Source: RYN-111 sp046723735 (lineage in GTDB: Bacteria > Actinomycetota > Actinomycetes > Mycobacteriales > SCTD01). From it: DNA of 64,000 bases. The first letter of the stretch is position 1. Each line of letters opens with the position of its first letter. The stretch is taken from the NCBI GenBank assembly GCA_046723735.1, contig JBKOVB010000113.1, forward strand, positions 11,918 through 75,917. The letters run 5' to 3'. This document shows positions 7,592 to 15,665 of this stretch, piece by piece. The notes under the pieces were generated by a model. It was not told where the DNA came from. It did not search any database and worked only from the letters and a program-made list of their open reading frames with translations. The translations under genes were made by a program, and so were the position numbers.

Positions 7592-9513
7592 CCGTGGCCT
7601 CCGGTCACGACGCCACACAGCTCGAGAGCACGCCGTCGGCCCTCGAGCACAGCCTCAAGCACGGTCCGCGGCGCGACGCAGTCCCCAGCCCTGAGCGTGC
7701 CGGTCGTGTAGAGCGACTCCTGAGGCAGCCGGTGGCCGCAGTCGACGACGACGGCGCAGGGCACCTCGCGCCGGACGCCGGTCCAGACGTCTTCGAGCAC
7801 CGCAGTGCCACTGGAAGCCTTGCGCAGCAACGACTTCAGCTCGCGCGGCACGCCGGCACGCAGCAGCCGGGTGTTGCAGTCGGCGAGGTCTCCGGTCAGC
7901 GACAGCTGGGTGCCGACGACCGGGTCCTGGGTCACGAGCCGGACCTCGCGCCCTTCGCGCGCGAGTCGCTCGGCGACGCTCACGCCGACCGGGCCACCCA
8001 CTGGGTCCAGCACGACGACCGGGCCCTCGGGCGCGAGTCCCCGCAGCGCCTGGCGGCTGTCGAGGACCGGGACGTCCAGGACGAGCTCACGGCGCCGCGA
8101 CCCGGTGGCCAGCACGACCGGTCCGGCCCAGGTCTCGAGCTCGGCCTCGGTCACGGTGGTGTCGGTGCGGACGGTGACGCCGAGCCGGTCGCACTCCGCG
8201 GCGAGCCAGTCGGTGAGGGCACGCAGCCGCTCACGGCCGGCGCCCAGGGACGCGTCGTTGACCGCGCCGCCGAGCACCGGGAGCGCCTCGTGCAGCTCGA
8301 CCTGGCGGCCCTGCAGCGCCAACACGCGCGCGCACTCCATGCCCGCGGGGCCTCCGCCGACGACCAGCACCGGCTCGCCGCCGCCACCTCGTTGCGTCCG
8401 CTCGGCTGCCGCGCGGCTCGAGCGGATGCAAGGCTCGGGGTCCGTGGTCTCGTGCCCTGACCGGGGCTCGCCGATGCACGACACGAGCGGGTTGCGGGCA
8501 TCCCGGACGCGGCAGGCCTGGTTGCACAGCACGCACGGCCGCGGCGTCTCGCCGGTGCGCAGCTTCGCCACGAGCGAGGGCTCGGCGATCTGCGCGCGGG
8601 TCATCTCGACCACCTCGCACACCTGGTCGGCGAGCGCCTTCTCGGCGACCGCCGGCGACACGACAGACCCCTGCAGCACAACGGGAACGCCTGCGACAGC
8701 GCGGATCTGCGCACACAACTCGCGGTTGAACGCCTCAGAAACGTGGGCGTCCGGCCGGTACGCCGACCCGGCGAACGGCCCGGCCTTCACCACCACGAGC
8801 AGGTCCACGAGCCCGGTCACCGACTCGACAACCGGCACGACGTTCTCAGGGGTGATGCCGGCCCACGGCGCGAGCTCGTCGCAGGACAGCCGCAGCGACA
8901 GGAGCTTGTCCCCGACGGCCTCGCGTACGGCGGTCAGCACCTCGCGGAGCAGGCGGCCCTTGTCGGTGCCGTAGCCGTCGCCCCGCTGGTTGGTGACCCC
9001 GGACACGAACTGCCGCAGCAGCGAGCGGTCGCCCGCCTCGACCTCGACGCCGTCGCAGCCGGACGCGACCGCGAGCGCGGCCGCGGACGCGAAACCTGCT
9101 GTCAGCGCGGCGATCTCGTCGTCCTCCATGACCTGCGGCATCTCGCGGTTGACCGCGTCCGCCACCGGCGAGGCCCCCCAGAGCGCGGCCTGGGAGTACG
9201 CCGAGGAGCCCTGGTTTCCGGTGTGCCCGAGCGAGGCAAGCACGAGCGCCGGGCCGCACGCGTCCTTGACCGCCCGCCAGCCTGGGCCGCACTCGGACGC
9301 GAGCGGCGCCCTCTCGTAGGGCCAGTCCGACGCGTGCACCGACGCGGTCTCGGTCACGACGACGCCGCACCCGCCGGCCGCACGCGCGGCGTAGTAGGCC
9401 ACGTGCCGGTCGGACAACGCGCGACCGCGGCCGAGGTTGGTCTCGTGCGGCCCGAAGAGCACGCGCGCCGGGGCGGTGACCCCGCCGAGGTCGACGGGCG
9501 AGGTGAGCAGCAT
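7588..9513 (-). CDS. Mycofactocin-system FadH/OYE-family oxidoreductase 2
   Basis: This is the second FadH/OYE-type flavin/Fe-S enzyme, 641 residues. The barrel begins LLTSPVDLGGVTAPARVLFGPHETN, the Fe-S cysteines are CVLCNQAC and SCIGEP, and the C-terminal dinucleotide fold starts VLVVGGGPAGMECARVLAL. At the position where the neighbouring paralogue has His170 this one has Asp162 (AGDRSLLRQF). Its ATG overlaps the mftC stop (ATGA) and its own stop overlaps the next start. It stands where mftD is usually found, but it is not an MftD, which belongs to the FMN-dependent lactate-dehydrogenase family. Confidence 0.9.
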   Translation of the reverse strand: MLLTSPVDLGGVTAPARVLFGPHETNLGRGRALSDRHVAYYAARAAGGCGVVVTETASVHASDWPYERAPLASECGPGWRAVKDACGPALVLASLGHTGNQGSSAYSQAALWGASPVADAVNREMPQVMEDDEIAALTAGFASAAALAVASGCDGVEVEAGDRSLLRQFVSGVTNQRGDGYGTDKGRLLREVLTAVREAVGDKLLSLRLSCDELAPWAGITPENVVPVVESVTGLVDLLVVVKAGPFAGSAYRPDAHVSEAFNRELCAQIRAVAGVPVVLQGSVVSPAVAEKALADQVCEVVEMTRAQIAEPSLVAKLRTGETPRPCVLCNQACRVRDARNPLVSCIGEPRSGHETTDPEPCIRSSRAAAERTQRGGGGEPVLVVGGGPAGMECARVLALQGRQVELHEALPVLGGAVNDASLGAGRERLRALTDWLAAECDRLGVTVRTDTTVTEAELETWAGPVVLATGSRRRELVLDVPVLDSRQALRGLAPEGPVVVLDPVGGPVGVSVAERLAREGREVRLVTQDPVVGTQLSLTGDLADCNTRLLRAGVPRELKSLLRKASSGTAVLEDVWTGVRREVPCAVVVDCGHRLPQESLYTTGTLRAGDCVAPRTVLEAVLEGRRRALELCGVVTGGHG

Positions 9514-10658
9514 CAGACCGGCGATTCGTTGCAGGGTCGCGCGCTGATGGTCACGGGCACCGGGCCTCCGCGGACGCCGCCCCGGTGGGAGTGGTCGCCG
9601 CTCGGCCTGGGTGCGGAGGAGACCCCGGCGAGGGCCAGCTCGCCGTACCCCTGCACGCACTCGGGGTCGGGACCGTCGAGCGGCAGGCCGGTGAAGAACT
9701 TCGCCGCCATGCAGCCGCCCTGGCAGCTGTCGTAGAACGAGCACGACGTGCAGGCGCCGGCAGACTGCGGCTGGCGCAGCGATGCGAACAGCTCCGACCC
9801 CCGCCACACCTGCTGGAAGCCCCCGGGCTCGCGGACGTTGCCGGCGAGGAACTCGTCGTGGATCGCGAACGGGCAGGCGTACACGTCTCCCACCGGGTCG
9901 ATGAGGCACACCACGCGCCCGGCGCCGCACAGGTTCAGGCCGGGAAGCGCTGCACCGTAAGCGGAAAGGTGGAAGAACGAGTCTCCCGTGAGCACCTGCT
10001 CCCCGTGGGCGAGCAGCCAGTCATAGAGCTCACGCTGCTGCTCCGGCGTCGGGTGCAGCTCGTCCCACACGTCCGCGCCTCGTCCGCTCGGCCGCAGCCT
10101 GGTCAGCCGCAGCGTGGCGCCGAAGGAGTCGGCCAGCGCCTTGAAGGCGTCGAGCTGGCCGACGTTGTGCCGGGTGCAGACGACGCTGATCTTCGCGTCC
10201 TTGAAACCCGCGTCACGCAGGTGCCCGAGCGCCCGCAGCGCCATGTCGAACGATCCCTGCCCGCGCACCGCGTCGTTGACCGCGGCGGTCGCGCCGTCGA
10301 GCGAGATCTGCACGTCCACGTAGTCGCTCGCCGCGAGCCGGGACGCCACCTCGGCGTCGATCCGCACCCCGTTGGTCGAAAACTTCACGCCGACCTTGTG
10401 CGCGGTGGCGTAGTCGACGAGCTCCCAGAAGTCCGCGCGCACGGTGGGCTCGCCGCCGCCGATGTTCACGTAGAACACCTGCATACGCTCGAGCTCGTCG
10501 ATGACCGCCTTGCACTCGTCGGTCGACAGCTCCCGCGGGTCGCGCCGACCCGACGACGACAGGCAGTGCACGCAGGCGAGGTTGCACGCGTAGGTGAGCT
10601 CCCACGTCAGGCAGATGGGTGCGTCCAGCCCGGTCTTGAAGTGCTCGACCAGCTTCAC
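9513..10658 (-). CDS. mftC: Mycofactocin radical SAM maturase MftC
   Basis: MftC oxidatively decarboxylates the C-terminal Tyr of MftA and then forms a carbon-carbon bond with the preceding Val. The 381-residue protein has the radical-SAM cluster C25-x3-C29-x2-C32 (ACNLACVHC). A SPASM domain for auxiliary clusters follows (LCGAGRVVCLIDPVGDVYACPF, then CTSCSFYDSCQGGC). A tail of about 35 residues after the last cysteine (PRPSGDHSHRGG) is Gly/Arg-rich. The start overlaps mftB by ATGA, matching the tight MftB-MftC partnership known for the family. Confidence 0.95.
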   Translation of the reverse strand: MKLVEHFKTGLDAPICLTWELTYACNLACVHCLSSSGRRDPRELSTDECKAVIDELERMQVFYVNIGGGEPTVRADFWELVDYATAHKVGVKFSTNGVRIDAEVASRLAASDYVDVQISLDGATAAVNDAVRGQGSFDMALRALGHLRDAGFKDAKISVVCTRHNVGQLDAFKALADSFGATLRLTRLRPSGRGADVWDELHPTPEQQRELYDWLLAHGEQVLTGDSFFHLSAYGAALPGLNLCGAGRVVCLIDPVGDVYACPFAIHDEFLAGNVREPGGFQQVWRGSELFASLRQPQSAGACTSCSFYDSCQGGCMAAKFFTGLPLDGPDPECVQGYGELALAGVSSAPRPSGDHSHRGGVRGGPVPVTISARPCNESPV

Positions 10659-10939
10659 GACGTCAGCATCCCGGTGGTCTCCAGCGTGGCCAGCGCCGTG
10701 CGGAACGCCGGCCGCTCTCCCTCCGGTACGCCGGACAGCGCCTCCTCGACCGACGTGCTGCCGTCGAGCCGCTGCACGACCTCGAGCAGGCGGCGGTCCT
10801 TGAGGAACGACAGCCGCCTGGTGCCGAAGTGGTAGAGCAGCGCGCCGAACGGCTCGGGCCGGACGGACACCTGCGGGTGGAGCGCGAGCACCGGCATGGG
10901 ACTCGCCACGGCTCGCCCGTCGCTCGTTGCCGTGGGCAA
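10655..10939 (-). CDS. mftB: Mycofactocin precursor-binding chaperone MftB
   Basis: MftB is the RiPP recognition element that delivers MftA to MftC. The conserved core reads LALHPQVSVRPEPFGALLYHFG and RRLSFLKDRRLLEVV. I choose a TTG start at 10939, giving 94 residues, because AGGAG lies 7 nt upstream on the transcript; the family core starts about 20 residues later, so a GTG or ATG at the SPMPVLAL segment is the alternative. The gene starts 17 nt after the mftA stop and overlaps mftC by 4 bp. Confidence 0.9.
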   Translation of the reverse strand: MPTATSDGRAVASPMPVLALHPQVSVRPEPFGALLYHFGTRRLSFLKDRRLLEVVQRLDGSTSVEEALSGVPEGERPAFRTALATLETTGMLTS

Positions 10940-10956
10940 CTCCCTTCTCCTGCTCG

Positions 10957-11064
10957 CTAGTAGACGCCGCACATGCCGTCGATGGACACGTCCTCGACGA
11001 GCAGGTCCTCCTCGACCAGGGTGTCGTCGACGACCTCGACCTCGAGCTCAGCGGTCTCAGGCAC
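10957..11064 (-). CDS. mftA: Mycofactocin precursor peptide MftA
   Basis: This 35-residue ribosomal precursor has a GTG start preceded by AGGAGG at a 4-nt spacing. The peptide is strongly acidic (repeated Glu/Asp/Val, e.g. ELEVEVVDD) and ends in the family hallmark IDGMCGVY. The terminal Val-Tyr is the part modified by MftC and cut by MftE. It is the first gene of the operon, directly downstream of the promoter shared with the divergent mftR. The C-terminal octapeptide makes the call secure although the gene is very short. Confidence 0.97.
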   Translation of the reverse strand: MPETAELEVEVVDDTLVEEDLLVEDVSIDGMCGVY

Positions 11065-11077
11065 GGTTCCTCCTAGG

Positions 11078-11132
11078 GTGACGGCGGTCACAAGCAGGTG
11101 GCACCATAAACGGCACTCGGTGCAACAAACAA
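11078..11132 (-). promoter_or_regulatory. mftA promoter with candidate MftR operators
   Basis: On the minus strand a -35 TTGTTT (11132-11127) and -10 TATGGT (11108-11103) are separated by 18 nt. The spacer holds the palindrome GCACTCGGTGC (11113-11123), and a second one, GTGACGGCGGTCAC (11078-11091), lies in the leader. Both are plausible binding sites for the TetR-type MftR encoded divergently. They are read from sequence only. Confidence 0.55.
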
Positions 11133-11147
11133 GAGGAGTCCCGCAGG

Positions 11148-11708
11148 GTGAGACCAGGGCGTCCGGCCGTGACGAGCCGCGGCGAGCTCGAGCTCGTCGC
11201 GCTGGACCTTTTCGCCGAGCGGGGCTTCGACAGCACCACCGTCAACGACCTGGCCGAGGCCGCGGGAATCGGGCGCCGCACGTTCTTCCGCTACTTCCCG
11301 AGCAAGAACGACGTCGTGTGGGGCGACTTCGAGGCGGCACTGCAGGGGTTGCGCGAGCGGCTGGCCGCGGTGCCCACCGACGTGCCGCTGCTCGACGGGA
11401 TCCGGGAGGCGGTGCTCGCCTTCAACGCCCTGCCCAAGGAGGCCGAGCCGCAGCACCGCGTGCGGATGGCGATGGTCCTGCACACCCCGGCGCTGCAGGC
11501 GCACTCCACGCTCCGGTATGCCGGGTGGCGGGCCGTCATCGCCGAGCACGTGGCCGAGCGCACGGGTGCCCGGCCGGACGACTTCGGGCCGCGGTTGGTC
11601 GCGCACCAGGCGCTGGCCACCGCGGTCGCGGCGTACGAGCAGTGGCTCGAGCATCCCGGCTCGGAGCTGCAGCGCTTGCTCGACGAGGCCTTCCGCTCGC
11701 TCGGCTGA
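11148..11708 (+). CDS. mftR: Mycofactocin-locus TetR-family regulator MftR
   Basis: This TetR/AcrR-type regulator has 186 residues. The N-terminal helix-turn-helix is at about residues 10-55 (LVALDLFAERGFDSTTVNDLAEAAGIGRRTFFRYFPSKNDVV). The C-terminal ligand domain resembles other mycofactocin-linked regulators, which are reported to respond to acyl-CoAs. The GTG start follows a GAGGAG-like site. The gene is divergent to mftA across 83 bp that contain two palindromes, so it probably represses the mft operon and itself. Confidence 0.9.
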   Translation: MRPGRPAVTSRGELELVALDLFAERGFDSTTVNDLAEAAGIGRRTFFRYFPSKNDVVWGDFEAALQGLRERLAAVPTDVPLLDGIREAVLAFNALPKEAEPQHRVRMAMVLHTPALQAHSTLRYAGWRAVIAEHVAERTGARPDDFGPRLVAHQALATAVAAYEQWLEHPGSELQRLLDEAFRSLG

Positions 11709-11712
11709 CGGC

Positions 11713-12696
11713 TCAGCGGGCGGGGTCGCGCACCGCGGCGACGTCGAAGAACGGCGCCAGCCGAAGCGGGGATGCGAACGCGAGCCCGTCCACGTGCCGA
11801 CGGCTCATCAGCACCACGCCGTCGCGCATCTCGAGCCGCGGCCGGACGTCGATGTCGACCTGGATGGTGAAGCCGGCGTCCCGCAGCTGCCGCCGGCCGG
11901 CGGGCGTGGGCCGGGAGCCGTACGGGTAGACGAGGACGTCGACCGGCCCGAGCACGTCGGCGACGCGCGCCCAGCGTGCGAGGTCGTGGACGATCACGGT
12001 GCGGGACGCGGACGCGAGCGTGACGTGGCCGAACGTGTGGCTGGCGAGGGTCCACCCATGCACCCGCAGCCAGTCGGCGAGCGCCCGCACCTGCGGCGAT
12101 CCGGGGTCGGGGTCGCCGAAGAAGCCCTCGTATCCCGTAAGGGCGAGGACTCCCCTGGCGCCATCCGCGGAGAAGTCGGGGTGCGCGGCAACGAAGCGCT
12201 CGACGAGAGGCACGACGTCCTGATCGGACGGCGCCCCGTCCACGACCGCCCGCGGCCCGGCCGGCGTGAGCACCAGGCCGGAGGCGAGTCCGCGGCCGCG
12301 GAAGTACGCGTAGTAGTTGACGTCGTCCTCATACAGCACGAGTGGCTTGCGGCCCTCGGGGACGTGCACCGTGCCCTCCGCCACCCGGTGGACGTCGACG
12401 AGGGTCCAGCCCCGCGACTCGAGGCCGCTCAAGACCCCCGAGAACTCGCGCGCCGTCACGAAGTAGTCGCGGAAGCCCTGACCGAGGCGGTCCGCGCGGA
12501 AGGCACGGGCGGGGTCCAGCACGAGAGGGTGCACGAACAGCTGCTCGACGGGGCCGTGCCAGGGGACCAGCCGCACGGACGCCGTCGGCGAGACCGAGGG
12601 CGTGGGGGCGGCCGAGGGGCGGGAGACCACGGCAGGCCCGGAGGCGCAGGCCGTCGCCAGCGCCAGGACCGCGAGCGCGACCGCGCCGCCCCTCAT
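11713..12696 (-). CDS. Polysaccharide-deacetylase-like lipoprotein
   Basis: This exported lipoprotein of 327 residues has a signal peptide ending in LATAC, with lipidated Cys17, and then a Ser/Pro/Thr linker. The NodB-like part has YEDDVNYY for the Asp pair and ASHTFGH for the H-x3-H metal ligands, so a de-N-acetylase acting on cell-wall or secreted polysaccharide is likely. A long inserted segment (FRADRLGQGFRDYF) lies before the metal motif. GGAGGAGCC precedes the ATG. It is convergent with mftR, with only 4 bp between. Confidence 0.75.
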   Translation of the reverse strand: MRGGAVALAVLALATACASGPAVVSRPSAAPTPSVSPTASVRLVPWHGPVEQLFVHPLVLDPARAFRADRLGQGFRDYFVTAREFSGVLSGLESRGWTLVDVHRVAEGTVHVPEGRKPLVLYEDDVNYYAYFRGRGLASGLVLTPAGPRAVVDGAPSDQDVVPLVERFVAAHPDFSADGARGVLALTGYEGFFGDPDPGSPQVRALADWLRVHGWTLASHTFGHVTLASASRTVIVHDLARWARVADVLGPVDVLVYPYGSRPTPAGRRQLRDAGFTIQVDIDVRPRLEMRDGVVLMSRRHVDGLAFASPLRLAPFFDVAAVRDPAR

Positions 12697-12789
12697 GGCT
12701 CCTCCACCCCTCGTCGGCCGCTGGTCGACGACCCGCGCAGTAGACCGCCTCGAGCACTCCCGGAGCCAGCACCCGGGCGGGTCGACCCG

Positions 12790-12819
12790 TTGCTGTCGTA
12801 CTGGAACAGGTTCTAGTCT
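12790..12819 (+). promoter_or_regulatory. KstR-type operator in a leaderless promoter
   Basis: The sequence TGGAACAGGTTCTA (12802-12815) fits the KstR consensus TnnAACnnGTTnnA exactly. It lies between a -35 TTGCTG (12790-12795) and overlaps the -10 TAGTCT (12814-12819). The -10 ends 6 nt before the GTG of the VOC gene, so the mRNA probably starts at the start codon. This suggests control of the downstream pair by a steroid-responsive KstR-like repressor. Confidence 0.7.
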
Positions 12820-12825
12820 GAACCC

Positions 12826-13308
12826 GTGCTGAACGGGCCCGTCACGCAGACCTGCTGGGTCGTGCCCGACGTCGCGACGACGGAGAAGGCGCTGGACGAG
12901 CTCCTGGGCGTCACGCGCTGGACCCGGATGGAGGACGTGGTCTTCCCGGCCGAGGTCACGTCGTACCGGGGCCGGCCAGCCGAGATCATCGCGCACGTCT
13001 CGCTGGCCTACCACGGCGACCTGCAGCTCGAGCTCATCCAGCCGGTGCGCGGCAGCAGCATCTACACCGAGCTCCTCGACCGGGTCCCGACCGGCGGCCT
13101 GCACCACGTCGCGGTCGAGGTCGATGACCTCGACGCCGCGATCGCCGACGCCGGCTGGCCGGTGGCGCAGCAGGGCTCGATGGCGGACGGCGCGATCCGG
13201 TTCGCCTACGTCGACGGCGCCACGTTCGGCGTGCCCTTCGTCGAGCTCATGCAGATCGCCCCCGCGATGCGCGCGTTCTACGACCACGTCAAGCAGGAGA
13301 GCCAGTGA
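12826..13308 (+). CDS. VOC-family protein
   Basis: A vicinal-oxygen-chelate fold protein of 160 residues with two beta-alpha-beta-beta-beta modules: LNGPVTQTCWVVPDVATTEKAL and GLHHVAVEVDDLDAAIADAG. The ends VELMQI and LELIQP carry the usual metal-binding Glu positions. VOC proteins include epimerases, isomerases and extradiol dioxygenases; this one is too short for a dioxygenase. It is in an operon with a ketosteroid-dehydrogenase-like flavoprotein and lies behind a KstR-type box, so a role in steroid breakdown is inferred. Confidence 0.8.
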   Translation: MLNGPVTQTCWVVPDVATTEKALDELLGVTRWTRMEDVVFPAEVTSYRGRPAEIIAHVSLAYHGDLQLELIQPVRGSSIYTELLDRVPTGGLHHVAVEVDDLDAAIADAGWPVAQQGSMADGAIRFAYVDGATFGVPFVELMQIAPAMRAFYDHVKQESQ

Positions 13309-13360
13309 ACTCACCCCACCACGTCGCTCGCAGCCGCTCACGACGCGGCGGGGGCCCCGC

Positions 13361-14809
13361 ATGAGCAGCGAGATCCCCGCCACCGTCGCCGCGGCCGACG
13401 TCCAGGACTGGTCTGACGAGGTCGACGTCCTCGTCGTCGGCTTCGGGATCGCAGGCGGCTGTGCCGCGGTCGAGGCGGCGGCTGCAGGCGCGAAGGTCCT
13501 GCTGCTCGAGCGGGCTGCCGTCGCGGGCGGCACCACCTCGATGGCCGGTGGGCACTTCTACCTCGGCGGCGGTACGGCGGTGCAGAAGGCCACCGGCCAC
13601 GAGGACTCCCCGGAGGAGATGGAGAAGTACCTCACGGCGGTGGCTCTGGAGCCGGAGCCGGACAAGATCCACGCCTACGCCCAGGGAAGCGCGGCACACT
13701 CGGACTGGCTGGAGGCGTTGGGCTTCCAGTTCGAGCGCAGCTTCTACCCGGAGAAGGCCGTCATCCAGCCCGGCACCGAGGGCCTGATGTACACGGGCAA
13801 CGAGAAGGTCTGGCCCTACCGGGAGATGGCCAAGCCGGCCCCCCGCGGCCACAAGGTGCCGGTGCCGGGCGACACCCAGGGTGCGAAGATCGTCATCGAC
13901 CTGCTCGTGAAGCGGGCCGCCGACCTCGGGGTCGAGGTGCGGTACGAGACGGGTGCAACCCAGCTCGTCGTCGACGGCGAGTCGGTGGTCGGTGTCGGCT
14001 GGCGACGCTTCGACGAGACGGCGTTCATCCGGGCCAGGGCCGTGGTCATCGCTGCCGGCGGGTTCGTGATGAACAAGGAGATGGTGGCCGAGCACGTCCC
14101 GCAGCTCGCGGAGAAGCCGTTCGTGCTCGGCAGCACCTACGACGACGGCCTCGGCATCCGGCTCGGGCAGTCGGCCGGCGGCGCCACGAAGTTCATGGAC
14201 CAGCCGTTCATCACCGCGCCGGTCTACCCGCCGTCGCGGCTGCTGACCGGGATCATCGTCAACAAGGACGGGCAACGGTTCGTCGCCGAGGACTCCTACC
14301 ACTCGCGCACCTCGGGCTACGTCATGGACCAGCCCGAGCGGCGGGCCTACCTCGTCGTCGACAGCGCGCACATCGAGCACCCCGACTTCCCGCTCGTGCC
14401 CTTCGTCGACGGCTGGGAGACGGTCGAGGAGATGGAGGCCGCACTCGGCATCCCGACCGGGGCGCTGGCCGCCACGCTCGACCGCTACAACGCGAACGCC
14501 TTGGAGAAAGACGACCCGGACTTCCACAAGGCCGAGGAGTACCTCGAGCCGCAGGACCGGGGACCCTGGGGCGCCTACGACCTGTCGCTCGGCAAGGCCA
14601 TGTACGCCGGGTTCACGATCGGTGGGCTGGCCACCTCCGTAGACGGCCAGGTCCTGCGCGCGGACGGCTCCGTCGTACCTGGGCTGTACGCCGCCGGAGC
14701 CTGCGCTGCCAACCTCGCCCAGGACGGCAAGGGCTACTCGAGCGGGACGCAGCTGGGCGAGGGGTCGTTCTTCGGCCGACGCGCAGGCAGGCACGCCGCG
14801 TCGCTGTGA
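13361..14809 (+). CDS. FAD-dependent 3-ketosteroid-dehydrogenase/fumarate-reductase-like enzyme
   Basis: A flavoprotein of 482 residues with the N-terminal FAD motif VLVVGFGIAGGCAAVEAAAAG, ERAAVAGGTTSMAGG, and the C-terminal GLYAAGACAANLAQDGKGYSSG. The family includes 3-ketosteroid-delta1-dehydrogenases and related succinate/fumarate-type flavoproteins. Key KstD tyrosines cannot be confirmed by eye, so the reaction stays open. It follows the VOC gene by 52 bp in the same KstR-box operon, which favours a steroid or bile-acid-type substrate. Confidence 0.82.
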   Translation: MSSEIPATVAAADVQDWSDEVDVLVVGFGIAGGCAAVEAAAAGAKVLLLERAAVAGGTTSMAGGHFYLGGGTAVQKATGHEDSPEEMEKYLTAVALEPEPDKIHAYAQGSAAHSDWLEALGFQFERSFYPEKAVIQPGTEGLMYTGNEKVWPYREMAKPAPRGHKVPVPGDTQGAKIVIDLLVKRAADLGVEVRYETGATQLVVDGESVVGVGWRRFDETAFIRARAVVIAAGGFVMNKEMVAEHVPQLAEKPFVLGSTYDDGLGIRLGQSAGGATKFMDQPFITAPVYPPSRLLTGIIVNKDGQRFVAEDSYHSRTSGYVMDQPERRAYLVVDSAHIEHPDFPLVPFVDGWETVEEMEAALGIPTGALAATLDRYNANALEKDDPDFHKAEEYLEPQDRGPWGAYDLSLGKAMYAGFTIGGLATSVDGQVLRADGSVVPGLYAAGACAANLAQDGKGYSSGTQLGEGSFFGRRAGRHAASL

Positions 14810-14910
14810 GCGGAGGGGCGAGCCGCCGAAGGCAGCGTGCGCCGTAGCGAACCGGGAATACTGAGCGAACAGGCGTGCGTCCTCACGGGGACGTCTGCAA
14901 GGGTGACCTC

Positions 14911-15663
14911 ATGACCTCCCCCCTCCCCGAGCCCGGCACCGACCTGGCCGTTCACGCCGTCGACGTCCGCAAGACTTACGGGAAGGGCGAGACCGCCGTG
15001 CTCGCGCTCGCGGGCGTCTCGCTGGACGTGCCGCGAGAGCAGATGTGCGCGGTGATGGGCCCCAGCGGGTCCGGCAAGTCGACCCTCATGCACTGCCTCG
15101 CCGGCCTCGACACCGTCGACAGCGGGCTCATCACCATCGGCGGCACCAACGTCACGGGCCTGGGCGACCGCGCGCTCACCGCGCTGCGGCGCGACCGGGT
15201 CGGCTTCGTCTTCCAGCAGTTCAACCTGCTCCCGACCCTCACCGCCGCGGAAAACATCACGTTGCCGCTGGACATCGCCGGCCGGAAGCCCGACCCCTCC
15301 TGGTACGACGAGGTGGTCAAGACCCTCGGCCTCGAGGACCGCCTCCGGCACCGACCCTCCGAGCTCTCGGGCGGACAGCAGCAGCGGGTCGCCTGCGCCC
15401 GCGCACTCATCACCCGGCCGGACGTGGTGTTCGCCGACGAGCCGACCGGCAACCTCGACTCGCGGTCGGGGGCGGAGGTGCTGTCGTTCCTGCAGCGCAG
15501 CGCCCGCGAGCTCGGCCAGACGGTGGTCATGGTGACCCACGACGCCAACGCCGCGTCGTACGCCGACCGGGTCGTGTTCCTGGGGGACGGGCTGATCGTC
15601 GACGACATGACCGAGCCGACCGCTGAGCGGGTGCTCGACCGCCTGAAGAAGCTGGGCGAGTAG
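14911..15663 (+). CDS. MacB/LolD-type ABC transporter ATPase
   Basis: ATP-binding subunit of 250 residues with Walker A GPSGSGKST, Q-loop FVFQQFNLLPTLTAAEN, signature LSGGQQQR, Walker B VVFADEPTGNLDS and the switch His in VTHD. These are hallmarks of the MacB/LolD/FtsE group. It lies 2 bp before its permease. The ATG at 14911 is chosen because GGGTGACC precedes it and the family begins about 15 residues later. The 101-bp leader (14810-14910) contains GC-rich imperfect repeats but no gene. Confidence 0.92.
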   Translation: MTSPLPEPGTDLAVHAVDVRKTYGKGETAVLALAGVSLDVPREQMCAVMGPSGSGKSTLMHCLAGLDTVDSGLITIGGTNVTGLGDRALTALRRDRVGFVFQQFNLLPTLTAAENITLPLDIAGRKPDPSWYDEVVKTLGLEDRLRHRPSELSGGQQQRVACARALITRPDVVFADEPTGNLDSRSGAEVLSFLQRSARELGQTVVMVTHDANAASYADRVVFLGDGLIVDDMTEPTAERVLDRLKKLGE

Positions 15664-15665
15664 CC

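Noticed and set aside
4769..7711. 980-codon plus-strand frame
   Set aside because: It is antisense to ETF alpha and OYE1; low-complexity Arg/His/Gly-rich composition and no family match.
7588..9513. OYE2 as MftD
   Set aside because: MftD belongs to the FMN-dependent lactate-dehydrogenase family; this protein has the FadH layout with an Fe-S cluster and a dinucleotide domain.
11065..11147. A riboswitch or leader peptide before mftA
   Set aside because: The region is fully accounted for by a promoter, short palindromes and ribosome-binding sites, and is too short for a riboswitch.
14810..14910. Imperfect repeats before the ABC ATPase gene as a regulatory RNA
   Set aside because: Only partial and short repeats; no consistent stem or known riboswitch pattern.
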